DNA of 64,000 bases from assembly GCA_964059195.1 (NCBI GenBank), contig CAXKWD010000011.1, forward strand, positions 14,389,939-14,453,938, read 5' to 3'. The notes under the pieces were generated by a model, which was not told where the DNA came from, did not search any database, and saw only the letters and a program-made list of their open reading frames with translations. The first letter of the stretch is position 1, and every line of letters starts with the position of its first letter. Below are positions 47,797-60,870 of the stretch, one piece after another. This DNA is from Ectobius pallidus (Eukaryota > Arthropoda > Insecta > Blattodea > Ectobiidae). Both the position numbers and the translations under genes were made by a program.

Positions 47797-48126
47797 TGGT
47801 AGAAAATTATTTTGAAAATTAATTTTTATGAGTCATTTTTTTACCGTTAGCTCACATTTTTGGATGTTATTTAATAAATTTGTTCGACGAAGCTCTAAGC
47901 TTATTAACTATTTGTCAAATTAGTCAAACACGCATTATTACTTTTCTTTTAATGAAAAAAGATCTTTTGGAGCACTTGAAACTTCATTTGCGGGCAATAT
48001 CAAGCCATGTCGGAGTTGCTCTAATTTGACAAACAGTCATGTTGATTAGTTAGACCAGTTCAGAATGACCAAACATATTTGTTAGAAGTTGTACATGAAC
48101 AAATAATTTTATTTGTCTAGTTTTAC

Positions 48127-48353
48127 TACCGAGCGAAGTGGCCGAGACGGTAGCGTCGGGATGTCGTGGGTTCAAATCCCGTCGCTGCCCATTCTGAGTG
48201 GGGTTTTCGAAGTCATCCCCCACGTATTGGCGAATATCGGAGTGAAGGTCACTATCACAAACCCTTGACTTTGGAATAGATGTATGATTGAGGTCAGGCC
48301 TCAATGATGACATGGTTGAACGGCCTCAAAACACTAATAATGAATGAATGAAT
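48127..48353 (+). mobile_element. tRNA-derived SINE, family G
   Basis: GAGCGAAGTGGCCGAGACGG carries the A box, and GTGGGTTCAAATCCCG is a good B box with its T-stem. The body contains GGGGTTTTCGAAGTCATCCC and the tail is AATG repeats. A functional tRNA is excluded by the missing acceptor pairing and the long 3' body. Confidence 0.85.
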
Positions 48354-48439
48354 CCAATTTTACTTTTCTTTTGTTTCATTCTTCCTTTTCTTTCTTCTCT
48401 ATGTATTTGTCCTCCAATGTTTAGTTCCTCACATGTACC

Positions 48440-48518
48440 GTGTGTCCATAAAGTCATGGTGAACTTTAGTATAAGTGCACAAGTATAAGTGCACCATGAC
48501 TTTATGGGCTCATGGTAT
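48440..48518. repeat. short palindromic MITE-like repeat
   Basis: CCATAAAGTCATGGTG and its perfect inverse bracket a loop with AGTATAAGTGCAC duplicated. It may be a minimal MITE; no target duplication is clear. Confidence 0.5.
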
Positions 48519-50594
48519 TATCGCTGACCATCCTTCGTAAACATGAAGCTCTGTTATACGTACACATACACATCTACACACACAAAGAAATTGTGAATTC
48601 TTCTTTCTTCCATTTTACTATTCAACCCGTGTAACATTCAATTCTCGTACTTTACAGGCCGTCTTTCTTCGTCTTTTCCTTATATTTTTCTCCTTATAAT
48701 AATTTCGTTTATTTAATTACTTCCTATCATTTTCTATCCTCTTCGTATGCTCCTTACTTGATTTTTCCCCTTATTCATGTACATATATCCTTTTCCTTTT
48801 CTTTCATTCTTCTTCTTGTTCTTCCTTATTTTTGATTCTGGAAGTGTTTCTTCCAATTATCGTATGACATTCAGATCTCTGTGACTTCTAAGTGATTCTA
48901 TTTTCGATATTCGTTGTATTTTCTGTATAATTTCGATAATTCACTGTACCTGACCTAAATGCTAAATACAAATTGTAGCTAAGTTTCTTACATTGCAGTA
49001 ACATTAGTTTTGGAATGGACTGTACGTTTCTAACCATATCACTGGCGTATGGTTTCACTGAAGAAGTTAAAAGTTTAGAGCATCCCACGTCCTGTAGTTC
49101 TTTTTAAGATGTCGAGAGAGATGAGGGTCCTACTCCCAAGTGCCGGTGACCTCCAGCTTAGATGTGTTTGTCCATTGTTCTGGAGCGCGAGCGTTTCGGT
49201 CCTCTGGGAAATCTTTCTCGTCACGGCATCACCACCTGCAAGATCACAGTCAAACAAAATTCCACTCCTACGTGCAAGCGTTCCGCATCCCAATCCAATT
49301 TCACTTTATTGATTAATTTCTTCATATATTGTCGTATACACGTCTATGTTGGAGGTGCACTTTTTTCTACAATGAAATTCTTGATCTATAACGCGGTATA
49401 TGTAACAGAAATTGACAATACTGAGGAAAGAAGAATCGAGGATAGGGTAAAATATATTCTTTCTGTTTCCACAACTAGAAACAAGATAAGAATGAAGTGT
49501 AATGTTAACACTCCCAAATTAAAGCCTTGGGAGGCCTTAGTTTTACAGGAGACCGAAGCTCCAGGATTTTCAAGCAATCATCACATAGTGGTACAGTAAT
49601 TTGTTTCCTTCCTGACACTGGCGGAACGCGTGTAAGGGGAAGGCCATTCAGAGATCGTTGTAGAATTCAGAGAGACAAGTCATCTCCCCCCACCAGTCAT
49701 GACATCCGTAGCCGTATACCTTAGTTAGCGCGATGTGACTCCCTTGGAGACGGGCGTACGTACAAATGAAACAGCACCCCCTTAAATGACAATATTTCGA
49801 TAGTGGATTCCTCCAGACTACTGCGAATTTTCCTGAGCTGGGACAGTTAGAAACATTTTACTACGTAAAGAAAATGTTTAGCCAATACAGCAGACTAAAT
49901 ACACGCACTTTATCTCCCATAGATCTTTTAAAAAAACCTTTCCCGAGAACCTCAGAGGGGGTTTGGGGGCAGAGCCCCCAATGAGCGAAGCAAGCTTTAA
50001 TGAGGATCCGATTTCCATATCTCTTCTTTTCATTTTCGGGATATAACTTATCAGCTACCCCCAAAATATTTTAAGAATAATTATGCCTATATTTATAACC
50101 GTTGCACGTAACCATCTTTACGCATTGATGTAACAACTATTAGTTCCGGTATCTGTTTTGAATCACTTGGAGGACCTGACTCAATCAGCATCGTGTAAAA
50201 CACACAACAGTATCGTGCATAGCTGTGTGAATTTGCCTCTGCCAGTCTCTGGTGTAGGTTATATTGCATAGACCGATGCCTCGGAATTTACAACCCTCTG
50301 TGTAATTTAAACAGTGCGGGAACATATGCTACGAATGAAGTGTATATTACCAAAGAATCTTACACCTGAGCCTTTGGAGGAAATAGACGAATTCTCGTTC
50401 CCAACCTGCCTACATGCAGTACCTCATCGTCGAAACATGTGAGGCTGGACTGTACCAGAGTATTTATTAATCCTTGTAGGCCCTACTGTATATCTTTCAT
50501 TCCTACTTTACAATTGACCTTTCGGGAAGAAGGACCTATAGATGTATGAGGCATTTTTTTTTCCCGGAAATCGTTTTATTTGAACTGACATGTT
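48519..50594. other. no confident gene
   Basis: The open frame 49162-49599 (145 codons) has no recognisable domain. A GC-rich hairpin sits at 49964-49980 (TGGGGGC / GCCCCCA), followed by GAGCGAAGCAAGC. Confidence 0.3.
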
Positions 50595-50602
50595 GTATAG
50601 AG

Positions 50603-50859
50603 CAGCGTTTCTCAACCAATAGTCCGCGGACCACAGGTGGTTCGCGAAGATGCTGCAGATAGTCCGCAGACATAATTAGAAAAATATAAAAAGTAAAGAA
50701 GTAATTCTTTTTCACATATTTCGTTATAGTGACCTATAATTAATACCCCAAATATTAAGAATACAGACCTTCTTTTAAAAATGGAATGTAACATTAGGGG
50801 TCTGTAAAATTGTTAGGCATTTTAGAGGTCCTCGGGTCCAAAAAGGTTGAGAAACGCTG
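50603..50859 (-). mobile_element. hAT-like MITE family CAGCGTTTCTCAACC, copy C
   Basis: Intact ends and a perfect 8-bp duplication GTATAGAG at 50595-50602 and 50860-50867. The body is the inverse of copies A and B. Confidence 0.9.
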
Positions 50860-50867
50860 GTATAGAG

Positions 50868-51569
50868 CATTCCCTCCAGTTTTTTCTTTCAGTTTAATCA
50901 TTTCAATCCATGGCAGCACTTTTCCTTAACTTGTGTGCAGATGTTTCTAGAGCATGGATGCCTTGTGTGTATGTAAGTCCATTTTTACATAAATAGAATT
51001 TAAAAAGTAAACAATAGCAAGAAAAATTGCTATAACAGTTTTAAGACAGCAGTAGCTAAAAGAAAGCAATGTTCGTGATTAGTTTAAATATATGGACGAA
51101 AAGAGCTACCTGTGGTTGAGTACAGTGCTTCATGAAAGTAAATCATGTGAGATAGGGGCTGTAACTTCCAAATATGTGCGCTGCTGAGATTGCCATATCC
51201 ATTAAATAATCACGCTCGCCACTTCCGGAGGAAAAATCAATATGGTCATGAGTGGACCGCTCGAATCTTGGCCGGAAGTCGCGCTCACGACAGTTATTCG
51301 CCCGCCAGCCGGTCATTTATCTTTAAGAAGTTAGTGCGCTTGTTTTTAAAACAAAAATCTTGCGTTTAGCGTGCAATGCTTCAACAAAACCAGTACTGCC
51401 CTATTACCTTCTCCAAACCCTGCCCTACGAACTTTGACACGATTTGTATGCTTACTGTAACTTTGAAATCTAAGATCGAGCCTCATTTTCATGATAGTAA
51501 CATAAAGTCGAAGCAATAACGAACAGTGCATACAGATTCTTCTGCTTAGAGCGCTCTGTAGATCCAAAT
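50868..51569. other. no gene seen
   Basis: Nothing recognised; the minus frame 51346-51567 lacks a domain. Confidence 0.35.
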
Positions 51570-51690
51570 GATATTAAGGCAGAAATTAAGTGTCGACTAA
51601 AATCAAGAAATGCTTGTTCTTTATTCTTTTTAGAAACTTTTCTCTTCTCGTCTTTTGTCCAGAAATCTAAAAAGAAAAATCTGATGTGAA
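51570..51690 (+). repeat. dispersed repeat copy, partner of 8735-8835
   Basis: GGCAGAAATTAAGTGTCGAC through CTCGTCTTTTGTCCAGAAAT parallels the copy at 8735. Confidence 0.6.
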
Positions 51691-51984
51691 ACTCACATAA
51701 CTTCCTCTGCCTAAATAAAATTTAGCCTCTTATTATGTATGGCATTCTCTTCATGTAAATTGTGATAAGTATACTAGCATGGGACTATAGGAATTATAAG
51801 TTAAGAACTTAACAAAATGATTTCGTGAATCGTCAAATACATATGATCATGATTCGCGCATTCTCCAAATATTTTGCCACTCCCAGTTCCATGAACCTTG
51901 CTACTGTTGTACCTTTTAATCTGCTCATATGACTATACCGAACCTGGCAAACTACAGGGAAATATTGAAGTTATATGTCATTTT

Positions 51985-52406
51985 TTTTATCTTTCGTAGT
52001 TTCACCTCTCCCTTTTAGGGACCTTTAGGCGACCCGTGCCGCCCGGGCCACGATATGTCGGGAGAGGAATGAACTATGGATCACATATCACCGACATGAC
52101 CAGACAAGGACACGGAGGGCCTCCCCGGATGAGTGATTAGCTCAATGCCGGGGCCACCTCCGAGACAACACGAACACATAGGACGAGACACACACACTCA
52201 CTCCAAAAATGGCGAGGATGACATGAAGATGACAATGCCGGCCAGATGATGTCCGGGGACCACAAGGGCCTCAAGTTACCTGACATTTGTCTCACAGGTG
52301 AGGAAAAACCCCGGTCAAACCACACCCAGGTAACTTGTCCCGACCAGGAATCGAACCCGCTGCGTGAGAGGCGCGAACGCATCCCCTACGCCATTGCGTG
52401 GTGGAC
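51985..52406 (-). mobile_element. SINE family D copy 2
   Basis: Aligns throughout with 19355-19809 (GGGAGAGG, GAGGGCCTCCCCGGATGAGT, ATGCCGGGGCCACCTCCGAG). The B box is decayed. Flanks TATATGTCATTT and TATTGTGTCATTT are a plausible imperfect target duplication. Confidence 0.85.
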
Positions 52407-55384
52407 TATTGTGTCATTTAAATAGTACTATTACTTAAAGGTATTTATTTTAAAATAATTTGAATACAGTAGTACACTTTTCGACAGCAATGAAGTTGTA
52501 ACATAGGCCTATCACCACTTTGTACTAAAAGGCTCCGAAGATCTGGCGCAAGTTTCTTAAAAATAATTATTGTAAAAGAACAATAGTGAATTTAATGTAA
52601 GAACAATACTTGACGATCATAAAAGCTTCTACGCCGGACAGTATGTAGCTTGTAGTCCCAATATTCTGGTCCCAAGTTTACTTTAATTTTGTTAAATTTC
52701 AGTAATGAAAATTCCCAAGAAAGTGTACATAGTCTTAAATTATATTCAATTTATGACAAATTAAAAGACTCGAATTAAAATATTTTCCATGTCAAACTAA
52801 ACTAGACCATGCATGCCAATAGGAAGGTTAGCTAGTTCACCATAAAATGAATTCAGAGAGGGCAGCACGTGTCATTCGTGGAATTGTATTGGTACATCTC
52901 GCCACACAGATGACTGGATCCCAGCTGTGACATTCATCTCTCTGGCTTGTTTACATCCCACCCAGCCTATCTCTGAGAACAGAATCATGTGCCGCGTATA
53001 ACAAATCCCCTAAGGTCTTGACTTGCTTGGTATGCTAATTGAGGCAGCTGGCCCCTGATCTGAGGGGGGGGGGGCGCCTCTGGGAATTACCAACTTCTAA
53101 CCTTAAACTCGGCTGTAGATTTGGTTCGGTGGGTAAGGCTGTGTAGTCTGTAGTGACACAGATAGTTTAGGTGGAGGGGTTCGGGGTGGGTTTTAAGCTA
53201 AATCCTGTGATATCAAGGAGCTGCTAGCGGAGTGTTGTGGGGGAGGCAGAGACCCTCGCACAGATATCGATCGTCCACATACAGGGCACAGGCACTCTAC
53301 CCCGGATGCACAGAGAAGAACATGGGCCCATGAAAATCTACTTGCATACTTCTCCAGTGAAGTCCAAGTATGTTGGGATGCCTCAACCCCATTGATTGCT
53401 GACTTGTGACACTACAGTTTTCCTCTGTACTTGTAAGCATGTTCGGGTCCCTTAATCTCATGGGATGCGGACCTTAATGTTTCATCACGAATTTCAGCGA
53501 GTCTAAGTCCTTTTTATGTCATTTCATAGAAGTTACAACACTTTTGTAAGAATAATGGTATGATAATATTATGAACAGTTGCTGGGGAAAAGATTTAGTT
53601 GGAGAATACACTTTTGTTAATGAAAATGACCGGTGTCATTGATTATGTTTGTGTTTATTGCTTATTAGTGTGCAAGAATTTTAGAGTATTGCTTTTAATA
53701 GCAGTCACTTATCATTGGAAATTATGTTTAAATTCTTGGATAATACATGAAACCAATGTTTGTGAGTTTTTAAAAAAGTGATATGTTATAAGTGGAAAGA
53801 TGGGAAAAATTCAATCTGTCCTTTGATTTATCTATTAATTGATAAGGCGATTACTTTGATTAAGACTGGAGAAATGATCAGGCTTGTTAAGGAAGGGTTG
53901 TCGGGTTGGGGGGTAAGTTAAAGTTGAATTTTACTTATAAGAGAAATGCATGGAAATACATTAAAAGTGAAAAGAAAAATATAGAGCTTAGAAACAACAA
54001 AGGAAATTATAGGAAAAGTAGAATTGGGAAAGTCCAGCTACTACGGGAGAAGGTAAGAAATTGCTCGATATCTTATTCCTAAGGGTACAGTATGAGAATA
54101 GAATTCATGCAAGGTAAAGAAAATTGGACGTTAGTAAATAAACAGAAATTTGTGGAAAAAGTAGAATGAAAGAAAATGTGAAAAACAATAGCTCGTTACA
54201 AACTTGTTAAATAGGGAAGTTTAATTTTATGTTGCTTATGGCTTGATGCACAACTAGTGTGGAAACCAAGTAATATTGCATGTACTGAAGCTTGCACAAA
54301 TACTGTATTATGAATATGCATGTCGCTTCGTTTAGATTTCAAGCGAACAGGTGCTACAAACTTCCAAACTTCCTAAACATACATATGTAACAAATTTCAG
54401 TCACTGATTAAGGAAAAGTTCTTATCTTACTTTCTAAAATGATGTGTCCATAATTGACGCCTTGAAATACCAAAGGCTTTAAATTCCTTTTATGTCAGAA
54501 ATAGGATACTGTATTCCCTTTTAAACATGCTTTGACCGTTGCCGGTCACATATCAATCAGGCGAAAAGTCTTAACATTTCGAAGCAGTTCCAACTCATAA
54601 ACATGCCATAACAATCACAATTACTTTTATGGTAAGACAAATGTTTCAGTTCCGGTGGCGAATATGTTAAAAAATAGCTGAACACTGGCTGTGTCTGTTG
54701 CAATAAGTATTTCCTTTAAATTAGGGTTTGTGTCTGTAAACGACCCCAAGGAAACTTACTTCATGGACGCGCTTTGTAAATGACGCTGCTTGCGTCTTCG
54801 CAATCTGCCATGGGGCACAGGTTATCAATTCAACGTAACAAGAGAGTTCTTAAGTAATGGTATACACAAATATAAACTGTTTAAAATGTTCTTATAAACA
54901 GAAACTCTGAATTATTTGTTGCCATAAATATGGTGATTCAGGGTGGATATCGAATCAACAGTGATGCTTTCAGTTAATGTTTGGTTTTTTGCTTCGTGTT
55001 CCCAGCTTACATTGCTATTATTTTTTTTTATCTTTGTTTACTTATCATTTTCAATTCAATGCAATTTTCGGTAGTTAAAGGAAAATGAAGGCCTCACAAC
55101 TTCGTGGTAACTTTTTTAATGAAGAAGCGAAATTCGACATATGGCATATGAACAAAGTATGTATTCTTGAAAGTAACAGAGGGTGATAAACCATGGAGAT
55201 AGTGAGAAGTGACTATTACTAAAGCTACAATAATGGTGATGATAGCCTATATTACAGCTATAAATAATAAAAGAGAAAAAATGATAATGGTATTAACAAC
55301 GACAGTAATATTAATAACAACATTTATTACTAGTCAGTTATACAATGATTTAGAACATCATCTGACAGCCAAATGCACAGTAAA
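52407..55384. other. no confident gene; GC-richer island at 52850-53320
   Basis: 52850-53320 is GC-richer, apparently non-repetitive and contains a G-run near 53045, E-box CAGCTG and homeodomain-type GCTAATTGAGG. The rest is AT-rich with no recognised feature. Confidence 0.35.
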
Positions 55385-55585
55385 CTAGACATCTACACGC
55401 ATCGACAAAAACCATTCCGTCCTATCTATCCATTGTCCTTCTCTTAACGGTGTCCTTCATCGTTTCCTTAGCTCCATTATTCCACGTTGTCGTCCTCTCT
55501 TTCTTCTTCTTGATTGCATCCATTCGAAAGCAATCCTCGGTAGCCTTTCTTGACCCATCATCATCAAGAGTCCATACCATATAGG
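55385..55585 (-). pseudogene. non-LTR retrotransposon tail, RTE-like reverse transcriptase C-terminus
   Basis: The minus strand reads GQERLPRIAFEWMQSRRRKR then GRQRG, a stop/frame change, and REGQWIDRTEWFLSMR before a stop at 55385-55387. This is the usual C-terminal wording of insect RTE-like and related LINE reverse transcriptases (basic RRRKRGR block followed by a GQW-DR-EW motif). The catalytic part is absent. The role would have been reverse transcription of its own RNA. Confidence 0.7.
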
Positions 55586-56401
55586 CTACTGTTTTGTTGA
55601 AATCTGTATTAATAAGAGGAAGTGCTTGTCTGTTTGGCTGTCTGTGCGGGATTCTCGGCCAAATCTACTGCACGCAGAGATCTGAAATTTTAAAAATAAA
55701 TGGACTGAATGCACCACGAAGACGGATTTGTAATTTTCGCTTACGTTCGCGAGTTATGAGTGAAAAACAGGCAGAAAACATGATTTGTAACGCTATCGTA
55801 ACATCAGTTTTTGCTGTTGCATTTCAATTGTCAAATCAAGTGATGGTGGCTTTAATTTTTTAATAACTTGGAAATAAGAGCATGGCGAGTTTTTCAACAT
55901 ATCGCATTATCGATCGCTTGAATAATGTAAGCCCACCCTGGTCAATTCATTTGTTTATGTCAAATCACGCAGACATCCGAAATTTTCAACCCTTACGGAA
56001 GAGGGATAATGAATATATGCCTAAATTGGCAAACGTGGATCGATTTGGACGGAACTCACTATACAGGGATTTTCTGGGCCAGGGAACTCGAATCTGAGGT
56101 CATTTTTCCCAGGCGGCGATTTCTAATCGTTGAATGCACTCCAAATCCGGATTTTTAGCTGTTTCATTATAATTATTAATCGTTTAGTTTAGGAATGATT
56201 CGCGTGTAAGTGTTAATAAATATAATGCTTTAATTATGTTGCTCTTATTTTTCATTTTTGAATTAATTGTCGTGGACGAAGCCGCTGACATCTGCAAGTA
56301 TCAAGTAACACCAATTCCCTTCTTATTTTCCCCTCCTAATCTTTTATTTTCTAGTTATTAGAGCAGAGCGCCGGCAATAATCACTTTACATTCGTTGATA
56401 A

Positions 56402-56459
<58 letters not shown>

Positions 56460-57670
56460 GCACAACGGGTAATGATGTTACTAATGTTGACTATGATAAT
56501 ACTATGTTAAGAAACATTATCTTTCCTTCGCTTGTTTCTGTACAGTGTTTTATTGCCTCGCTCCGAAGTTGCTTTGTGTTGAGTTAAAGACATAAGAAGG
56601 ATAATGAGTGTTGGAAGTGACAGCTGATAAGCTTAAGGAAACGTGTCAAGATGTTAACCCCTTGAGCACTGCACGTATAGGTTTAATAGAGAGAACAGGA
56701 TCTGGTATAATATGGAATATAGACACAACCGCCAATATTTGTGTACGAACGAGAGAGGAAACAGTTTGGAAGGTGAAATCAATGCCCGTGGCATCTTACT
56801 ATAGAAGTCCGTTGGAATAATAATAATAATATAAAAAAAGTTGGTTCAGAAGGGTTCGGGTGGGCGGGGTGTTTTCTGAGCATGCGCTAGTTGGCGCCTT
56901 GGAGACGGACAAAAAAGTACAGCTAGGATTTGGATTTTTGTTAAGTCAGCACAAATTTACTATAGTTGACTTGCAAAAAGCTTTTCCTGTGTGTGTGTGT
57001 TGGTGCGAATAGGGGGTTAGTTTGGGTATGGGGACTGGTAGAAGGACGAAAAAGGTAGTAGTAGGAGTGAGGCAACTTTTTCGTAGGTGAATGTGTGTGT
57101 GTGTAGAGAAGTGGAGGCTTAGCAAGAGCGCAAAAACTTCTCTTTCTTGGGACGTGGGTTAAAGTGGCTGTGGGGTCATGTGGGGCTGTCTTACAGTATT
57201 GAATTCACTCCTCCAAATACAGTCCATTTGAAAATTTTCTTTGTTATATATCATCAATGATTAAGATGAGTTGGCACGGATATTAACGACATTTTTCTAT
57301 TTCGGCAAAGGTCCTCAGAATGATTTTAAATAAAAAGAATGAACACTGTAAACTACTTTTTATTAAGCTCAATATACCTACAGTCCTTAGCTTGTTTATT
57401 TAGGCTTCATTCATATATTTAAAAATTTCCGGAAAATTCTGTTGCTTTTTGAGGTATGGTATTAATTTGTTTACGTCAGTAAAAGTAATCGCTGTTCGTA
57501 CTGAACTGTGTTATTAACATTTAAGAGGATTATCGAAAACGAACTCAGGGATATCAGTACTCATATTATATTGAGGATTCCTTATGCATTTGAAAATAAT
57601 TACATATCTCTTTTCCTCTCCCAAAAGCCTACTCGTGACATTCCTGTGCCTGCCTTCATAATACCCCTGT
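55586..57670. other. no confident gene
   Basis: Open frames at 55594-55863, 55882-56097 and 56608-56820 have no recognised domain. Short TG runs lie near 56985 and 57095. Confidence 0.35.
56397..56458. repeat. (AAT)n microsatellite
   Basis: About 20 AAT units. Confidence 0.95.
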
Positions 57671-57742
57671 CCCCTCTCTCTCTCTTTTTCCCTCTTTTTC
57701 TCCCCCTCCCTCTCTCTCCCTCTCTCTCTCTCTCTGTCTCTA
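57671..57742. repeat. (CT)n-rich microsatellite
   Basis: CT dinucleotides mixed with C- and T-runs; explains the opposing charged-repeat frame on the minus strand. Confidence 0.95.
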
Positions 57743-58723
57743 TATGTAATTACTAATGAAATTGGACTTAATAAAATACAAACTGATGTGCATGAGCCCA
57801 CATAAAGATTGCAGCGTCTGATATGATTTTACAGTGTCGTAAAACTTGTGGGCGTAGTTTGAAAATAACGTTATTTACAGCAGTGGTAGCGTCATGGTAT
57901 GCAGTTACCAATTATGTATACGTATATGAGGTTGATTTATTATCAGTTACTTTGCAGATGATTTCTGTCTTGCACGAAAACAATTTCCTTAATGTCTTCT
58001 TATTTGCAGTTTGTTCAGTAAACTACATGATACGAGACACTCAGTTGACGTTTGCTATCCTAAAATGGAACCTTGAGGTTACTTAGCTAAAACAGGGTGT
58101 TAGATTTTATTACTTTACCATTCAGTCATTCTTTACGAAAAGCGTTTCGAATTTAACCCACTATCGCTTGCGCTGTTATATCGGAACTAACATTATTGTG
58201 TATATCGTCGCTGCGACTGCAAAATCGGCTAAGTGCACTTTTTGACGAAATTGAGTTATGTGCATTAAAAGGAGCAGGATACTGCTTAGAAATGATCCTT
58301 AAAACCGGACATGTGAATTTTGAATTGTCAAGCTTGCGCAACCAAAGAAAAAAATCGGATATGTGCTGTACACCAAAATTGTTTTTACAAAAATGGCCAT
58401 GTGCATTACAGCTCACATACCCGTTCTTGACTCCCAACACAGCACATATGTCTGTATGCATAACAGGCCTTGACAATATACAGTACAATGCACATAGGAA
58501 ATAAACTGCACTGCAGCGAATATTTTTTTTATTTTAAGAGATCACAATACAACCTATTATTATCTTGAGCCATTGATATAGACTGTTGACATTTTAATTT
58601 CATTAGTATTTGAGTAATACGTTGAGTAATGTTAGTTCCCGAAATTCAGGAAACTGCAGAGTTTACATAAAAAGACTCATGAGAAGCAGATACAACTTCA
58701 GATATGTATAATATTGCCTTATC
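57743..58723. other. no confident gene
   Basis: 58196-58504 is open on both strands and holds many copies of an ATGTGCA-like motif in both orientations, which may be subterminal repeats of an unidentified element. Confidence 0.3.
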
Positions 58724-58731
58724 ATTTGTAT

Positions 58732-58942
58732 ACTCAAAGGCCGCCCTTTGGCTGAGTGGTTTGGCTTTCCTTCCATTGCTGGGACCCGTGATGGTATCTC
58801 GGGGGATCCGCGTGGTATTTGTGGTGGATAAAATGAAGTTAGGACAGGCTTTCTAGGGGTTTCTCCCGTTTCCCCTGCCATATAACATTCACCGTTGCTC
58901 CAGTCATCGCAATATGACCATTTAGTTGCAATAAAGGAATTA
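58732..58942 (+). mobile_element. SINE family A copy 3
   Basis: The head GGCCGCCCTTTGGCTGAGTG and body match the copies at 2178 and 28040. It is flanked by ATTTGTAT at 58724-58731 and 58943-58950. Confidence 0.8.
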
Positions 58943-58950
58943 ATTTGTAT

Positions 58951-60870
58951 TTTCATCCCTTATCGATATTAGCTTTTTTAATTACCAAAGTGAAAATTAA
59001 GTACTCATTTAATTTATTATTGTTTGGTCACTAACAGTTAATCTAATCACAGCGTAGGAATTTTCTAATAGTATGAACAAGGTCATCTTGTTTTGCGGAT
59101 AATGATAACAGAAACATAGTACATAACTAATTTTTTAGGATAAATACATAGGATTTCTATTATTAATTTCTTCTTAACATTAAATTTTCGATACCGTAAT
59201 TAATTAAAAAATATTGATATTAAACCTCCATGGTAACAATTTGACACCTTGCAGAAAATATTTGGTCATATACGCCTAATCATGTAAAACTTTTCACCGA
59301 TAATATATCACCTGAAACATATTAAATGGCATAACGTTACCAGTAAAAGGTCACAATGTGGATAGGGTTATTTCTATTGGTACAAAAAATTAAGATGCTG
59401 TCTTAGATGACTGTATAAGAGAGTGGGTGAATGTGTCGGCTGGGACATTGCGACAGTCATATTACAATGTTAAAAATGATAAAACCATTTCAGTATTGTG
59501 GAAAAGAAAGATTCTGTGCCAAAAGATCAAGTAATCAAAGAATAATTTGGAATTAATGAAACCATGGCGGACGGTAAATAACATAAGACTAGACTCAAGT
59601 CAGTAGACCATCCTTCCAATTCCATATCTAGGCAATAAGACCAGGGAAGAGAGCATGCACAGGAGAACTGTTATTCAGAGAAAGGGAAGGGTCCTATTCA
59701 GCCATTTCATAATTACGGGTGGGACATTCTAGCAAATTATAAAAACTATTTTTGTTTATTACATATCTTAAATAATAAACTAGAATTGGTTCTTCACATT
59801 CTGTAAAATTTACAATGCTTTCTCCTCCACACTACATGCAAAGCATTATTTAAAATTTTTCTTAAATATTTTAAATTTGTTTTTCAAAATCTGTTACGGG
59901 TGGGACATAATTTGGACACTGATTTTAATTATGCAAAACAAAAGTTCATTTTCTGTTCTGCTACTATTGTTAGGGTCTTAATGTTATTAATGAAGGTATG
60001 AGGGATTAAATACAAATTATAAACTGTTTCCAGTTTTTCAGAACATTTATTAACTCATCAATAATAATTTAACAAATCTATCACTGTTACGGGCGAGACA
60101 AAAATTTCCTTGTTTGTTATTTTACATCGTAATTAACCACACATATTTTTTGAAGTTAATCTTATACCAAATTGTACCTTAAGATGTATATTTCTTAAAT
60201 GAAAATGGACATAGCTGATTACTTTTGACTACTTGGTATTAAAGAGTGTTAAAATCATGCTAAAAATGGCAAATTGAAGTAACTCAACGCAATAAATAAC
60301 TAAATCAACAGATTTTACACATGAAACCACTTCAGATACACCTAAGTCCTTAATATTCAGAGAATTTTAGGTTTTAAACTTATTTTTGACCACCCAATTA
60401 CAATAATTCTATAACTTCTCTCTTTGAGGGAAAAATTCCCATATTTTATGAAATGGCTCTATTAGTTCTATAAAATAAACCAAAAAGATGGCAGAAACTG
60501 CCACTTCCACAGTTACGAAGTGATCCTGAAACTACCTAATTCAAACCTCTTAAGATAAACAGAACTCCATCCCTTAGTCTACAGGCTCAGAAAGAGTTTA
60601 TGGGAGAATGGGATAAAGTTCGAGCCAGAATTTGACCTAGGCCTACGTAAAATTATGTTTTAGTCTACTGAGATTGAGTGAGAAGGGGATATTGTTAAAT
60701 GTTTTTGTTTAATCTCCAAATATAATTAACCCTATTTCACCTTTCGGTATGCTAGGGTTTTAGTGTCAATGCAATTAATGCAATTCACATTCATTTACAG
60801 TTAGTTTAGTTTCCATACTTGCATATTAACAATATAGCAGATATGAATAAAAATAATTAACATTCAAATA
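58951..60870. other. no gene seen; thrice-repeated motif
   Basis: TTACGGGTGGGACA or a close variant occurs at about 59713, 59894 and 60087. No coding segment recognised. Confidence 0.35.

Larger units (their letters stand above)
45853..48126. other. no confident gene
   Basis: Minus-strand 46606-46824 is open for 72 codons without a known domain. 47216-47290 ends GGCCTTAACTCCGCCAGGTT then AAATAAATAAATA, which resembles the 3' tail of a retroposon. Microsatellites are listed separately. Confidence 0.35.

Noticed and set aside
48127..48200. A tRNA gene
   Set aside because: The acceptor stem does not close and the sequence continues into a SINE body with an AATG tail.
49162..49599. A 145-codon protein
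   Set aside because: No recognised domain, several overlapping frames and no splice or promoter context.
57508..57801. Opposing frames rich in RERE or SLSL
   Set aside because: Both derive from the CT/GA-rich microsatellite.
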